Below, piece after piece: positions 21,257-21,389 of a DNA stretch of 21,389 nt (position 1 is the first letter of the stretch; every line of letters begins with the position of its first letter). Below the pieces are notes generated by a model. The model was given only the letters and a program-made list of their open reading frames with translations, ran no database searches and had not been told where the DNA came from. Position numbers and translations under genes: made by a program. The DNA is from Tissierellales bacterium (GTDB taxonomy: Bacteria; Bacillota; Clostridia; Tissierellales; JASKZW01): NCBI GenBank assembly GCA_030152145.1, contig JASLIL010000060.1:1-21389 (forward strand), read 5' to 3'.

Positions 21257-21282
21257 AAAGGTAGCGGTGTTACCTTTGTTTG
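21257..21282 (+). terminator. Weak terminator after the cysteine-cluster gene
   Basis: AAAGGTA (21257-21263) pairs with TACCTTT (21271-21277) around a 7-base loop, followed by GTTTG. The T-run is poor on the plus strand; on the minus strand the tail is better. Confidence 0.5.
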
Positions 21283-21389
21283 TAATGTCTAAAATTATTT
21301 TATCTTAATAGCAGAAGTTTGATGAGCGGGACATATTAAGTCCATATATGTACAAGGTGATTATACTTATTGCAGTATTATTCTATTTA

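Noticed and set aside
21348..21389. Possible start of a membrane protein (MYKVIILIAVL) running off the window
   Set aside because: Only 14 codons are visible and there is no clear ribosome-binding site.

Overview
This is low-GC Gram-positive (Firmicutes-type) chromosome. The signs are AT-rich intergenic DNA, strong AGGAGG ribosome-binding sites before nearly every gene, heavy AGG use for arginine, SpII lipoproteins, compact hairpin-plus-U-tract terminators, and FMN and THF riboswitches. The mix of genes and codon style resembles anaerobic Tissierellia/Clostridia (for example Peptoniphilaceae), but that placement is inference and no rRNA is present to confirm it. I see no tRNA, rRNA, CRISPR array, transposase or phage structural gene.

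Left part (1-4.8 kb): the 3' part of a superfamily II helicase of the PLD-helicase type, a Nudix hydrolase, two PepSY-type lipoproteins on the minus strand, two adjacent glutaredoxin-like proteins and a small cysteine-bearing orphan. Next (4.9-7.9 kb) is a plus-strand run that starts with a replication pair (a DnaD-like initiator and a DnaC/IstB-type helicase loader), followed by two paralogous membrane proteins and an acidic orphan.

Middle (8.1-10.4 kb): an overlapping two-gene locus that I could not assign. The first protein has a long glycine/alanine-rich hydrophobic core and a C-terminal coiled coil. The second has a coiled-coil N-terminus, one membrane segment and a histidine/aspartate pattern resembling YdjM-type membrane metal-dependent hydrolases. 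It is the best candidate in the window for an undescribed system. A YbjN-like protein, a membrane-anchored YdcF/DUF218 protein and a lipoprotein follow.

Cofactor region (12.6-17.6 kb): folP is preceded by a consensus promoter, a THF riboswitch and an intrinsic terminator. Converging on it is a complete riboflavin operon, ribD-ribE-ribBA-ribH, on the minus strand, with a consensus promoter, an FMN riboswitch and a terminator upstream. folP and ribH share one bidirectional terminator. Both cofactor pathways therefore appear to be controlled by product-sensing transcription attenuation.

Right part (17.6-21.4 kb): an orphan helical protein, a lipoprotein, a 30-residue membrane miniprotein, an ABM-domain protein, a DUF2089 regulator coupled to a YvlB-like DUF4097 protein, and a small cysteine-containing membrane protein.
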